Source of the DNA: Methylomonas sp.
GTDB lineage: Bacteria > Pseudomonadota > Gammaproteobacteria > Methylococcales > Methylomonadaceae
Length of the DNA stretch: 15,136 nucleotides
NCBI GenBank assembly: GCA_028688235.1
Contig: JAQTYP010000019.1
Coordinates: forward strand, 1-15,136
Direction: 5' to 3'
Each line of letters opens with the position of its first letter. Within the stretch, counting starts at the first letter, position 1. Below the pieces are notes generated by a model. It did no database searches and was not told where the DNA came from. It saw only the letters and a list, made by a program, of their open reading frames with translations. Both the position numbers and the translations under genes were made by a program. Shown here piece after piece: positions 1 through 6,353 of this stretch.

Positions 1-1257
1 CCAGTCCTCATACCCCATGGCGCAAGCAAGCATTTCACGACGATCCGAATTTTGCGGCAAATCATGGGTCTGCTTATCTTCGTATTGCTGAAGCCGATTT
101 TCGAGCTTCCGCAGAAAGCGATACGCATAAACCAGAAAATCGGCGGTTGAAGCTTCCAACAGCCCCAGCCGTCCAACGCGCTCCAAGACCACCAATATCC
201 GCCGATCCTGCAGCGCGGCCTCCCTGCCCCCACGAATCAACTGAAAAGCCTGGCCAATGAACTCGATCTCCCTGATGCCGCCGAAGCCCAATTTGATATT
301 GTCGCCCCGGTCTTTGCGCCGCAACTCCGCCGTAATCTTAGCCTTCAAGGATCGCAACTCGCCGAATACCCGGTAATCGAGGTAACGCCGATACACGAAC
401 GGATGAAAGAAACGCTCGAACTCCTGACCGGCCTCCCCATCGCCCCCGACCGCACGGACCTTCACCATGGCGTAGCGCTCCCAATCGCGGGCCTGCGCCT
501 GATAGTAGCGTTCGCATGCTTCGAGGCTGATCACCAGCGGACCGCTCTCGCCGAACGGCCGCAATCGGACGTCCACGCGAAACACGAACCCGTCCTCCGT
601 GACGGTATCAAGCACCTGAACCAACGACCGCGCCAATCTGGTATAAAACTCAGCGTAGGCAGTACCGTTACGATCCGGCAATTCGCCGTCTTCCTGATAG
701 ACAAAGATCAAGTCGATATCAGACGAAAAATTCAACTCCCGGCCGCCTAGCTTTCCCATACCCAGGACAACGAGGTTTTGCGGCGCACCTTCCCTGTCTG
801 TCGGCACACCTCTGACCCGGCAAGCTTCTTCAAAAAGCCATTCCAAAGCAATGCGAATGCAAGCTTCCGCGATATCCGATGCCTTCTCGAGAACCGCATC
901 GATCTCGAACTGCCCCGTGATATCCTGCCAGGCTAATACCGCCATCTCGCGATTCCGCCATTGCCGCAGGACGCGCATCAACTCCTTCTGGTCGGACGCA
1001 GCGCTGACCGCACTACGCAATAGGCCGCAACGCGAGTCTGCCTGCTCTTCCGCTGCTTCCAGCGACCGCAACACTGAAATCAAGTCGGGAGATTTTCTAA
1101 GAACCCCGAGAAAAAAAGGGCTACAAGCCCCCACGAGACCCAAGCGCTGCTGGAACGCGGCAGGAAGATCGCTTAAAGACAGGCCGCCAGCGTCGCAAAG
1201 AAATTTGCACTCCGCCAGGGCATTTTCGATGAGTTTAGATTGGATAACAGAAGCCAA
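1..1257 (-). CDS. glnE: Glutamine synthetase adenylyltransferase / adenylyl-removing enzyme, N-terminal part (3' truncated by window edge)
   Basis: This bifunctional cytoplasmic enzyme attaches AMP to, and removes it phosphorolytically from, a tyrosine of glutamine synthetase, under control of PII and glutamine. Only the first 419 codons are here, corresponding to the adenylyl-removing half; the family is usually about 950 residues. The nucleotidyltransferase signature GMGKLGGRELNFSSDIDLIF spans residues 166-185, with the metal-binding pair Asp180/Asp182 matching E. coli Asp173/Asp175. A second conserved block, VDVRLRPFGESGPLV, is at 228-242, and the RDWERYAMVK block at 257-266. The frame is closed by an in-frame TAG 4 codons upstream of a TTG codon at 1257-1255, and no ATG or GTG lies between that stop and the conserved N-terminal region. 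I therefore chose TTG, preceded by a weak AGGG. This start places the active-site motif at nearly the E. coli position. The gene follows rplQ on the same strand after a hairpin-rich spacer. Identity is secure; the exact start is inferred. Confidence 0.95.
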   Translation of the reverse strand, partial: MASVIQSKLIENALAECKFLCDAGGLSLSDLPAAFQQRLGLVGACSPFFLGVLRKSPDLISVLRSLEAAEEQADSRCGLLRSAVSAASDQKELMRVLRQWRNREMAVLAWQDITGQFEIDAVLEKASDIAEACIRIALEWLFEEACRVRGVPTDREGAPQNLVVLGMGKLGGRELNFSSDIDLIFVYQEDGELPDRNGTAYAEFYTRLARSLVQVLDTVTEDGFVFRVDVRLRPFGESGPLVISLEACERYYQAQARDWERYAMVKVRAVGGDGEAGQEFERFFHPFVYRRYLDYRVFGELRSLKAKITAELRRKDRGDNIKLGFGGIREIEFIGQAFQLIRGGREAALQDRRILVVLERVGRLGLLEASTADFLVYAYRFLRKLENRLQQYEDKQTHDLPQNSDRREMLACAMGYEDW

Positions 1258-1278
1258 GGACGAGCCCTAATTAATGGG

Positions 1279-1300
1279 AGACCCGGCTTTGCGCCGGTCT
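1279..1300. repeat. GC-rich inverted repeat just upstream of glnE
   Basis: The arms AGAC(C)CGGC (1279-1287) and GCCGGTCT (1293-1300) pair over 8 bp with one bulged C around a 5-nt loop, TTTGC on the plus strand. On the minus strand it ends about 20 nt before the glnE start and has no U-run immediately after it. It could be a second terminator-like element, or a structure in the glnE 5' leader. The pairing is visible; the function is not determined. Confidence 0.45.
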
Positions 1301-1348
1301 GCGTAACCGGCTGAGAAGAGAAAATTTGGAGCGTCGTCGCACGACAGC

Positions 1349-1375
1349 TAGAGCGGCGTAATGAATGCCGCTCTA
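1349..1375 (-). terminator. Candidate terminator hairpin of the alpha operon
   Basis: A perfect 9-bp stem (TAGAGCGGC at 1349-1357 with GCCGCTCTA at 1367-1375) encloses a 9-nt loop. It begins 11 nt after the rplQ stop codon, where the alpha operon should end. The immediate downstream sequence on the minus strand (AGCTGTCGTG) is not a U-tract. The nearest T-rich run is about 22 nt further on, after a second small hairpin. A classical intrinsic terminator is therefore not proven; this may be a weak terminator or a 3'-end stabilising stem. Confidence 0.45.
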
Positions 1376-1386
1376 ATGCGCAAATA

Positions 1387-1746
1387 TCAGGCCCGGTCTA
1401 CAAGCTCTACGTAGGCCATAGGACTAGCGTCCCCTGCCCGAAACCCACACTTAAGGATACGAGTATAACCACCGGGACGTGCCTTGAAACGCGGCCCCAA
1501 GTCGTTGAACAACTTGGTCACTGCGTCGCGGTTGCGCAATCTGGCGAAAGCCAGTCGCCGGCTTGCTACGCTATCCTCTTTTGATAGGGTAATCAGCGGC
1601 TCGACAAAGCGCCGGATCTCCTTGGCCTTTGGCAACGTGGTTTTGATGATCTCATGCTCCACCAGCGCGGTGGCGAGATTCCGATACAACGCCGCACGGT
1701 GAGCACTCGTCAGATTAAGCTTTCTTCCCGAATTACGATGACGCAT
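1387..1746 (-). CDS. rplQ: 50S ribosomal protein L17
   Basis: L17 is a large-subunit protein binding 23S rRNA near the peptide exit tunnel side of the ribosome. The 119-residue product starts with the typical basic MRHRNSGRKLNLTSAHR (1-17). It continues with the helical LATALVEHEIIKTTLPKAKE region (24-43) and the conserved RPGGYTRILKCGFRAGD block (90-106). It is somewhat shorter than E. coli L17 (127 aa) and lacks the variable acidic or basic tail, which is common in the family. A TAAGG element lies about 11 nt before the ATG. It is the last gene of the alpha group, 21 nt after rpoA, and is followed by hairpins, consistent with the operon end. Confidence 0.98.
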   Translation of the reverse strand: MRHRNSGRKLNLTSAHRAALYRNLATALVEHEIIKTTLPKAKEIRRFVEPLITLSKEDSVASRRLAFARLRNRDAVTKLFNDLGPRFKARPGGYTRILKCGFRAGDASPMAYVELVDRA

Positions 1747-1767
1747 GTTCTTTATACCCTTACAAGG

Positions 1768-2754
1768 CTATTGATTCAGCTTCTTAAGACCCTCGGGCGG
1801 CCAGTTCTCCAACCGCATTCCGAGTGACAAACCCTTGGTGGCCAACACATCCTTGATCTCAGTCAGAGATTTCTTGCCGAGATTGGGCGTCTTCAACAAA
1901 TCGGCCTCGCTACGTTGAATCAGATCGCCGATATAGAAAATGTTTTCGGCCTTTAAACAGTTAGCAGACCGAACGGTCAGCTCGAGATCATCGACGGGAT
2001 GCAATAGCAGCGGATCGAACTGCGGGCTGTCTTCACCGAACAGAGGCAAGTCCTCTCCCTTCAGATCGACCAAAATACCCAGGTGCTGATTCAGAATATT
2101 AGCTGCATGCTTGACAGCCTCTTCGGGCTGCACCGTGCCGTTCGTCTGAAGTTCGATAACCAAGCGGTCCAAGTCCGTACGCTGCTCGACTCGCGCACTC
2201 TCAACGACATAGGACACCTTCTTGATTGGGCTGAACCCCGCATCGACATGCAAAGTACCGATAGCCGCCTCGCCTTCCAGGTCGCGATTGGCAACCGGCT
2301 GATAACCTCTTCCCTTTTGAACGTGCAGGGTCATACGCAGCCGGCCATTGCCGTTAACGTTTGCGATAAGCAGACCCGGGTTAAGCACCTCGACATCATG
2401 GGGGATCTCGATGTCTCCAGCCGTGACCTGACCGGGTCCTTGCTTGTCCACGTTGAGATAGACGTCATGCGGACCATTGAGCCGAATAGCCAAGTTCTTC
2501 AGATTCAGCAGCACATCAATAACGTCCTCTTGGACGCCTTCGATGGTCGAGTACTCATGAAGCACGCCGTCAATAACGACGTCGGTGACCGCAGCGCCAG
2601 GAATAGAGGACAGGAGAACACGCCGCAAAGCGTTACCCAGTGTGTGACCAAAGCCGCGCTCGAGCGGCTCGATGACCACGCGTGCTGAATTCAACCCATG
2701 CGGAACGACCTCAACCGTGCGCGGCTTAATCAGCTCGGCTAGCGAGTTATGCAT
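1768..2754 (-). CDS. rpoA: DNA-directed RNA polymerase subunit alpha
   Basis: Alpha dimerises to nucleate assembly of core RNA polymerase and contacts UP elements and activators. The 328-residue protein has the N-terminal assembly domain, with LERGFGHTLGNALRRVLLSS at 31-50, a linker near 235-250, and a C-terminal helix-hairpin-helix domain. Arg262 and Asn265 in VRSANCLKAE correspond to E. coli Arg265 and Asn268, which contact DNA; the TPNLGKKSLTEIKD motif follows. I chose the ATG at 2754 rather than an upstream in-frame start at 2796. It gives the family length and the expected N-terminus (LIKPR.V), follows a GGGGGA Shine-Dalgarno at 7 nt spacing, and does not overlap rpsD. It sits 22 nt after rpsD and 21 nt before rplQ, the standard alpha-operon order. 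Confidence 0.98.
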   Translation of the reverse strand: MHNSLAELIKPRTVEVVPHGLNSARVVIEPLERGFGHTLGNALRRVLLSSIPGAAVTDVVIDGVLHEYSTIEGVQEDVIDVLLNLKNLAIRLNGPHDVYLNVDKQGPGQVTAGDIEIPHDVEVLNPGLLIANVNGNGRLRMTLHVQKGRGYQPVANRDLEGEAAIGTLHVDAGFSPIKKVSYVVESARVEQRTDLDRLVIELQTNGTVQPEEAVKHAANILNQHLGILVDLKGEDLPLFGEDSPQFDPLLLHPVDDLELTVRSANCLKAENIFYIGDLIQRSEADLLKTPNLGKKSLTEIKDVLATKGLSLGMRLENWPPEGLKKLNQ

Positions 2755-2776
2755 ATATGTGTCCCCCGTCTGAGCG

Positions 2777-3397
2777 TTACTTCGAATACAGTTCAACGAC
2801 CAACTGCTCGTTGATGTCTGACCCCAACTCGCTGCGCTCCGGCGCAGATTTGAAGGTACCCTTCATCGATTTGGCGTCTACATCGACCCAAGACGGAAAT
2901 CCGTACTGCTCCATGACCTGAAGCGCATCCTTCACCCGCCCTTGAGCCTTCGCCTTCTCCCGAATCTCGACGACATCGCCGCTGCGCACTTGATACGACG
3001 GAATGTTCAGAACGCGGCCATTGATGCAGATAGCCTTGTGCGAAACAAGTTGCCGCGCCTCGGCGCGAGTAGATGCGAATCCCATGCGATACACGACATT
3101 GTCTAGCCGGGACTCCAACAGCGCCAGCAAGTTCTCGCCTGTTGAACCCTTTAGGCGGGATGCCTCTGCATAATAGTTGCGGAATTGGCGTTCCATAATG
3201 CCGTAAATACGGCGTAACTTCTGCTTCTCGCGCAGCTGCGCCGCGTAATCGCTAAGCCGAGGCCGCTTGGAGCCGTGCTGACCGGGGGGCTGATCCAGCT
3301 TGCATTTGGATTCTAACGATTTCCCGCGGGACTTCAGGAACAGATCGGTCCCTTCACGGCGGCTTAACTTACACTTCGGGCCTAAATATCTTGCCAT
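2777..3397 (-). CDS. rpsD: 30S ribosomal protein S4
   Basis: S4 is a primary 16S rRNA-binding protein that nucleates assembly of the 30S body. In E. coli it also represses translation of the alpha operon mRNA. The 206-residue product equals the E. coli length. It begins MARYLGPKCKLSRREGTDLF, carries the basic linker region with KLDQPPGQHG near 48-57, and has the S4 RNA-binding domain starting near residue 95 (LESRLDNVVYRMGFASTRAEARQLVSH.A). It ends in the conserved ELYSK. The ATG at 3397 has a GAGGTG Shine-Dalgarno 7 nt upstream; an in-frame upstream ATG at 3442 would add a non-homologous extension overlapping rpsK. The four-cysteine zinc motif of some S4 proteins is absent (C- form). Confidence 0.98.
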   Translation of the reverse strand: MARYLGPKCKLSRREGTDLFLKSRGKSLESKCKLDQPPGQHGSKRPRLSDYAAQLREKQKLRRIYGIMERQFRNYYAEASRLKGSTGENLLALLESRLDNVVYRMGFASTRAEARQLVSHKAICINGRVLNIPSYQVRSGDVVEIREKAKAQGRVKDALQVMEQYGFPSWVDVDAKSMKGTFKSAPERSELGSDINEQLVVELYSK

Positions 3398-3411
3398 TTC
3401 AAAACACCTCG

Positions 3412-3798
3412 TCAGACGCGCCGCTTCTTGGGAGGACGACACCCATTATGAGGCAATGGAGTCGTATCCACGACGTTTACAATCTTAAAGCCCAGCGCAT
3501 TCAAAGAGCGCACCGCCGACTCGCGCCCCGGACCGGGGCCGGTGACATGAACGTCCAAATTTTTCATGCCATATTCTTTGGCGATAGAGCCGGCCTTCTC
3601 CGCCGCCACCTGGGCCGCAAAAGGCGTGCTCTTGCGCGACCCCCGAAAGCCGGATGCACCCGCGCTTGCCCAAGAAAGGGCATTACCCTTCCGATCGGTG
3701 ATGGTGATTATGGTGTTATTGAAGGAGGCGCTAATATGAGCGATTCCATCCGAAATATCTCTTTTGATCCGCTTAGCCGGGCGACCTGATGTAGCCAT
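3412..3798 (-). CDS. rpsK: 30S ribosomal protein S11
   Basis: S11 sits on the platform of the 30S subunit and helps shape the mRNA path and the Shine-Dalgarno helix site. The 128-residue protein has the family core, GNALSWASAGASGFRGSRKS (38-57) followed by TPFAAQVAAEKAG (58-70), and GPGPGRES (87-94). It ends with PHNGCRPPKKRRV, where Asn118-Gly119 matches the site that becomes isoaspartate in E. coli S11. The start is preceded only by a weak GGTAGAAAA. It lies 15 nt after the rpsM stop, so translational coupling to rpsM is plausible. Confidence 0.98.
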   Translation of the reverse strand: MATSGRPAKRIKRDISDGIAHISASFNNTIITITDRKGNALSWASAGASGFRGSRKSTPFAAQVAAEKAGSIAKEYGMKNLDVHVTGPGPGRESAVRSLNALGFKIVNVVDTTPLPHNGCRPPKKRRV

Positions 3799-3813
3799 TT
3801 TTCTACCGTACCA

Positions 3814-4170
3814 TTATTTCTTGATCGGACGACGCGGCCCCTTACGGGTGCGAGCGTTGGTTCGAGTGCGCTGCCCGCGAGCAGGCAAACCGCGACGATG
3901 CCTCATGCCTCGGTAAGAACCGAGGTCCATAAGCCGCTTAATGTTCATGGCCACCTCACGCCGGAGGTCACCTTCCACGACGAACTTTGCAATTTCACCA
4001 CGCAGCCGCTCGACCTGTTCGTCGCTCAGCTCCCTGACTTTTTTGTCCGTCTCGATCCCAGCACTATGGCAAATCAGTCCCGCACGCGTACGCCCAATGC
4101 CGTAAATTGCGGTCAGTGAAATTACTACATGCTTGTGATCTGGGATGTTGACTCCAGCAATACGCGCCAT
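3814..4170 (-). CDS. rpsM: 30S ribosomal protein S13
   Basis: S13 is located in the 30S head, contacts the P-site tRNA through its C-terminal tail, and forms intersubunit bridges with L5 and 23S rRNA. The 118-residue protein starts MARIAGVNIPDHKHVVISL, contains YGIGRTRA (23-30), and ends with the basic RGMRHRRGLPARGQRTRTNA (87-106) plus RTRKGPRR tail. The start ATG follows GGAG with a 10-nt spacer made mostly of T. It is the first gene of the alpha group, preceded by its own promoter after an 84-nt gap from rpmJ. Confidence 0.98.
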   Translation of the reverse strand: MARIAGVNIPDHKHVVISLTAIYGIGRTRAGLICHSAGIETDKKVRELSDEQVERLRGEIAKFVVEGDLRREVAMNIKRLMDLGSYRGMRHRRGLPARGQRTRTNARTRKGPRRPIKK

Positions 4171-4209
4171 CTTAAAAAAACTCCAACTCTAGGCCGCTGA
4201 GCGAAAGCC
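4171..4209 (-). promoter_or_regulatory. Short 5' leader of the alpha operon (rpsM leader)
   Basis: If transcription starts at a purine about 5-7 nt after the -10 box, the rpsM leader is only about 38 nt long. It contains a small potential stem (GCT/AGC around TTCGCTC, extendable to GGCC..GGCC if the start is further upstream). The Shine-Dalgarno GGAG and a 7-T run follow, just before the ATG. In E. coli S4 represses this operon by binding a pseudoknot of roughly 100 nt covering the leader and the rpsM start. A leader this short could not form that fold without using rpsM coding sequence. The extent is inferred from the promoter position. Confidence 0.4.
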
Positions 4210-4213
4210 GGCC

Positions 4214-4242
4214 ATTATACATAGCCAGGGAGAAGCCTGCAA
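4214..4242 (-). promoter_or_regulatory. Sigma-70-type promoter for the alpha operon (rpsM)
   Basis: On the minus strand, TTGCAG (4242-4237) and a perfect TATAAT (4219-4214) are separated by exactly 17 nt. The following bases, GGCCGGC, form a GC-rich discriminator. It lies in the only large internal gap of the cluster, between rpmJ and rpsM, exactly where the E. coli alpha promoter is found. GC-rich discriminators are typical of promoters inhibited by ppGpp/DksA, so growth-rate or stringent control is a reasonable inference. The start of transcription is expected near 4209-4206. Confidence 0.8.
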
Positions 4243-4254
4243 CGGCAACCACGA

Positions 4255-4368
4255 TCAACCCTGCCGTTGCTTGTGACGGGCGTCCTTGCAAATGATACGG
4301 ACAATGCCGTTTCGCTTGAGGACCTTACAATTTCGGCAGATACGCTTAACAGATGCTCTAACTTTCAT
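4255..4368 (-). CDS. rpmJ: 50S ribosomal protein L36
   Basis: L36 is the smallest large-subunit protein, a zinc-ribbon peptide that ties 23S rRNA helices together near the GTPase region. The 37-residue product begins [20 protein letters not shown] and ends [10 protein letters not shown]. Cys11, Cys14, Cys27 and His32 form the CCCH zinc site, so this is the zinc-binding (C+) form, not the cysteine-free paralogue made under zinc starvation. A GAGG Shine-Dalgarno lies 9 nt before the ATG. The gene starts 31 nt after the secY stop, in the same place as in the E. coli spc operon, and ends 12 nt before the -35 box of the alpha promoter. Confidence 0.97.
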
Positions 4369-4399
4369 AATCTTTATCCTCGGAGACTCGATCTAAGAA

Positions 4400-5725
4400 T
4401 CACCTGATGTTGATATTTGTTTTCTTCAGCAAACCTTCATACTGCTGAGAAATCACATAGGTCTGAATCTGCGCCATGAAGTCCATGACTACTACGACGA
4501 TGATCAACAAAGACGTACCGCCGAAATAAAATGGCACATTCCAATATACGATCAGAAATTCCGGCAAGAGACATACGGCAGTTATATAAATCCCACCGAT
4601 CAGAGTCAACCGAGTCATGACGGTATCAACATAACGAGCAGTTTGCTGTCCCGGCCGAATACCGGGAATGAACGCACCGGACTTTTTCAGATTCTCCGCC
4701 GTCTCGTTTGAGTTGAATACCAACGCAGCATAGAAAAAGCAGAAAAACATAATTGCCGCGGCATAACACAAAACGTACAGCGGCTGGCCGGGCGACAGCG
4801 TACTAGCGATGTCTTGCAACCAAATGAGCTTATCGGAATTACCGAACCAGCTCGCCAAAGTCGCAGGAAAAAGAATAATCGAAGACGCGAAAATTGGCGG
4901 GATGACGCCAGACATATTGAGTTTCAGCGGCAGAAAACTTTTCTGCGCCGCGTACATGCGTCGCCCTTCTTGGCGCTTGGCATAATTGATCGTAATACGG
5001 CGCTGACCTTTTTCAACGAAAACTACCAGCCAGGTTACCGCCACGGCGATTACGCCAATGCCGACCACACTAAAAGCGCTTAGCTCGCCGGTACGCGCAA
5101 GCTCCAGCGTACCGCCGACAGCAGAAGGCAACCCAGCCACGATGCCCGCGAAAATAATGATCGAGATTCCGTTGCCCAAACCTCTCTCAGTCACCTGCTC
5201 GCCCAGCCACATTAGGAACATCGTACCGGCGACGAGGGACATCGCCGTCAGAGCCACGAACTGAAATCCCGGAGAGACAACGATTGGCGCTCCGCCTGCG
5301 CTCTGATTCTGCAAAGCCATGGCGACGCCCGTGGCCTGGAAAGAAGCCAATATCACCGTCGCATAACGTGTGTACTGGTTGATTTTCTTGCGCCCAGTCT
5401 CTCCTTCCTTCTTGAGCTGCTCCAGCTTAGGGACGACGATAGTCATCAACTGTAGGATGATAGACGCAGAGATATACGGCATGATCCCGAGCGCAAAGAT
5501 GCTCAATCGCTTCAGGGCGCCGCCGGAGAACATGTTGACCATGTCCAGGATAGAACTGCCCTGCTGGTTGAACATGGCGGCGAGCGCCTTCGGATCCACG
5601 CCCGGAATGGGAACGTGCGCACCAACTCGAAATACAATCAGAGCGCCGATCACGAAAAAAAGGCGTTGCCGAAGTTCAGTGAACCGCCCGCCCCTATCCC
5701 CCAACAAGGGATTAACGGCGCTCAT
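4400..5725 (-). CDS. secY: Preprotein translocase subunit SecY
   Basis: SecY is the channel subunit of the SecYEG translocon in the inner membrane. It passes unfolded secretory proteins outward and releases membrane helices sideways. The 441-residue protein has ten hydrophobic segments, the first near residues 20-38 (FFVIGALIVFRVGAHVPIPG). The plug and TM2 region is around 66-95 (FSGGALKRLSIFALGIMPYI). Large cytoplasmic loops include KRQEGRRMYAAQKSFLPLK and GAFIPGIRPGQQTARYVD, the latter carrying the conserved arginine region contacted by SecA and ribosomes. The length is close to E. coli SecY (443). Its ATG overlaps the rplO stop by one base (TGATG), suggesting translational coupling. It is the only membrane protein in the window. 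Confidence 0.98.
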   Translation of the reverse strand: MSAVNPLLGDRGGRFTELRQRLFFVIGALIVFRVGAHVPIPGVDPKALAAMFNQQGSSILDMVNMFSGGALKRLSIFALGIMPYISASIILQLMTIVVPKLEQLKKEGETGRKKINQYTRYATVILASFQATGVAMALQNQSAGGAPIVVSPGFQFVALTAMSLVAGTMFLMWLGEQVTERGLGNGISIIIFAGIVAGLPSAVGGTLELARTGELSAFSVVGIGVIAVAVTWLVVFVEKGQRRITINYAKRQEGRRMYAAQKSFLPLKLNMSGVIPPIFASSIILFPATLASWFGNSDKLIWLQDIASTLSPGQPLYVLCYAAAIMFFCFFYAALVFNSNETAENLKKSGAFIPGIRPGQQTARYVDTVMTRLTLIGGIYITAVCLLPEFLIVYWNVPFYFGGTSLLIIVVVVMDFMAQIQTYVISQQYEGLLKKTNINIR

Positions 5726-6159
5726 CAGCTTTCCACTTTTCCGCCCGCAGCCTCAATGGCGGCGCGAGCACCTTGGGTGACGGCAACGCCTCTCAGGCTG
5801 ACCGGCGCCGAAATCGTGCCGGTAGCGACTACCTTAACTTTCTTGGCTTCGCTCTGAACGAATCCTGCTGCCTTCAACTCGGCCAGTCCAATAACCTCTC
5901 CCTGGATTTTTCCCAGTTGGCTTAGAGTCACTTCGGCGACAAATCGCTTCTGAGCGCTACGGAACCCAACTTTAGGCAGGCGCCGCTGCAACGGCATCTG
6001 GCCGCCCTCGAAACCGACTTTATGAAAACCGCCGGCGCGGGCCTTCTGCCCCTTATGTCCCTTGCCGCCGGTCTTTCCCAGCGTAGAGCCTATACCCCTG
6101 CCCAGGCGCTTTCTTGCGGGCCGGCTACCGTCATGGGTGCCGATCGTATTCAAAAACAT
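5725..6159 (-). CDS. rplO: 50S ribosomal protein L15
   Basis: L15 is a late-assembly 23S rRNA-binding protein of the large subunit. The 144-residue product matches E. coli length. It shows the glycine- and lysine-rich N-terminal extension, KRLGRGIGSTLGKTGGKGHK (17-36) followed by GQKARAG, then GFEGGQMPLQRRLPKVGF (49-66). The globular C-terminal domain has the G..AA..AAGG pattern near the end. I chose the ATG at 6159, which has GAGGAG 7 nt upstream inside the rpmD 3' end. A start at 6174 would add five residues not seen in the family. The start lies one nt beyond the rpmD stop, so coupling is likely. Confidence 0.98.
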   Translation of the reverse strand: MFLNTIGTHDGSRPARKRLGRGIGSTLGKTGGKGHKGQKARAGGFHKVGFEGGQMPLQRRLPKVGFRSAQKRFVAEVTLSQLGKIQGEVIGLAELKAAGFVQSEAKKVKVVATGTISAPVSLRGVAVTQGARAAIEAAGGKVES

Positions 6160-6160
6160 C

Positions 6161-6346
6161 TCAGATCTCCTCAACCTTAACTAGGTACGAGACTTTGAAA
6201 ATCATACCCAGATTCTCAGGCGTTGCCTTTATCTCTACGGAGTGATGCGGCCTGCGCAGTCCCAGCCCGCGCAAACAGGCTTTGTGCGATTCAAGCCGAC
6301 CATTGGAACTGCGAACCTGGGTTACGCGCAAAGTATTATTCGTCAT
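6161..6346 (-). CDS. rpmD: 50S ribosomal protein L30
   Basis: L30 is a small 23S rRNA-binding protein of the large subunit, present in many but not all bacteria. The 61-residue product shows the family pattern: LRVTQVRSSNGRLESHKACL (6-25), GLGLRRPHHSVE (27-38), and the closing MIFKVSYLVKVEE. A GGGGTAAG element lies upstream of the ATG, and the gene begins 7 nt after rpsE. Its last codons provide the Shine-Dalgarno for rplO. Confidence 0.97.
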   Translation of the reverse strand: MTNNTLRVTQVRSSNGRLESHKACLRGLGLRRPHHSVEIKATPENLGMIFKVSYLVKVEEI

Positions 6347-6353
6347 TACAGGC

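Larger units (their letters stand above)
1258..1386 (-). other. rplQ-glnE intergenic spacer with three inverted repeats
   Basis: This 129-nt spacer separates the alpha operon from glnE. Read on the minus strand it contains a perfect 9-bp hairpin (1375-1349), a 5-bp GTCGT/ACGAC hairpin with a 3-nt loop (1345-1333), a T-rich run (ATTTTCTCTTCTC, 1326-1314) and a third stem with one bulged C (1300-1279). I saw no convincing sigma-70 promoter for glnE, although an AT-rich CATTAATTA lies about 10 nt upstream of its start. Transcription of glnE may start here from an unrecognised promoter, or depend on read-through. Confidence 0.6.

Noticed and set aside
403..1270. Two plus-strand ORFs (403-750 and 851-1270) that could look like genes next to the ribosomal cluster
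   Set aside because: The minus strand is continuously open here and encodes a clear GlnE with its catalytic motif, so these plus ORFs are shadows.
2083..2688. Plus-strand ORF of 201 codons opposite rpoA
   Set aside because: It is a shadow of rpoA in another frame, with no recognisable domain and no separate promoter or ribosome-binding context.
4171..4213. Intrinsic terminator of the spc operon (stem GGCCG/CGGCC followed by 7 T)
   Set aside because: The T-run is about 11 nt beyond the stem, with the rpsM Shine-Dalgarno between. The stem overlaps the predicted alpha promoter discriminator and start site, so the element is better read as promoter plus leader.
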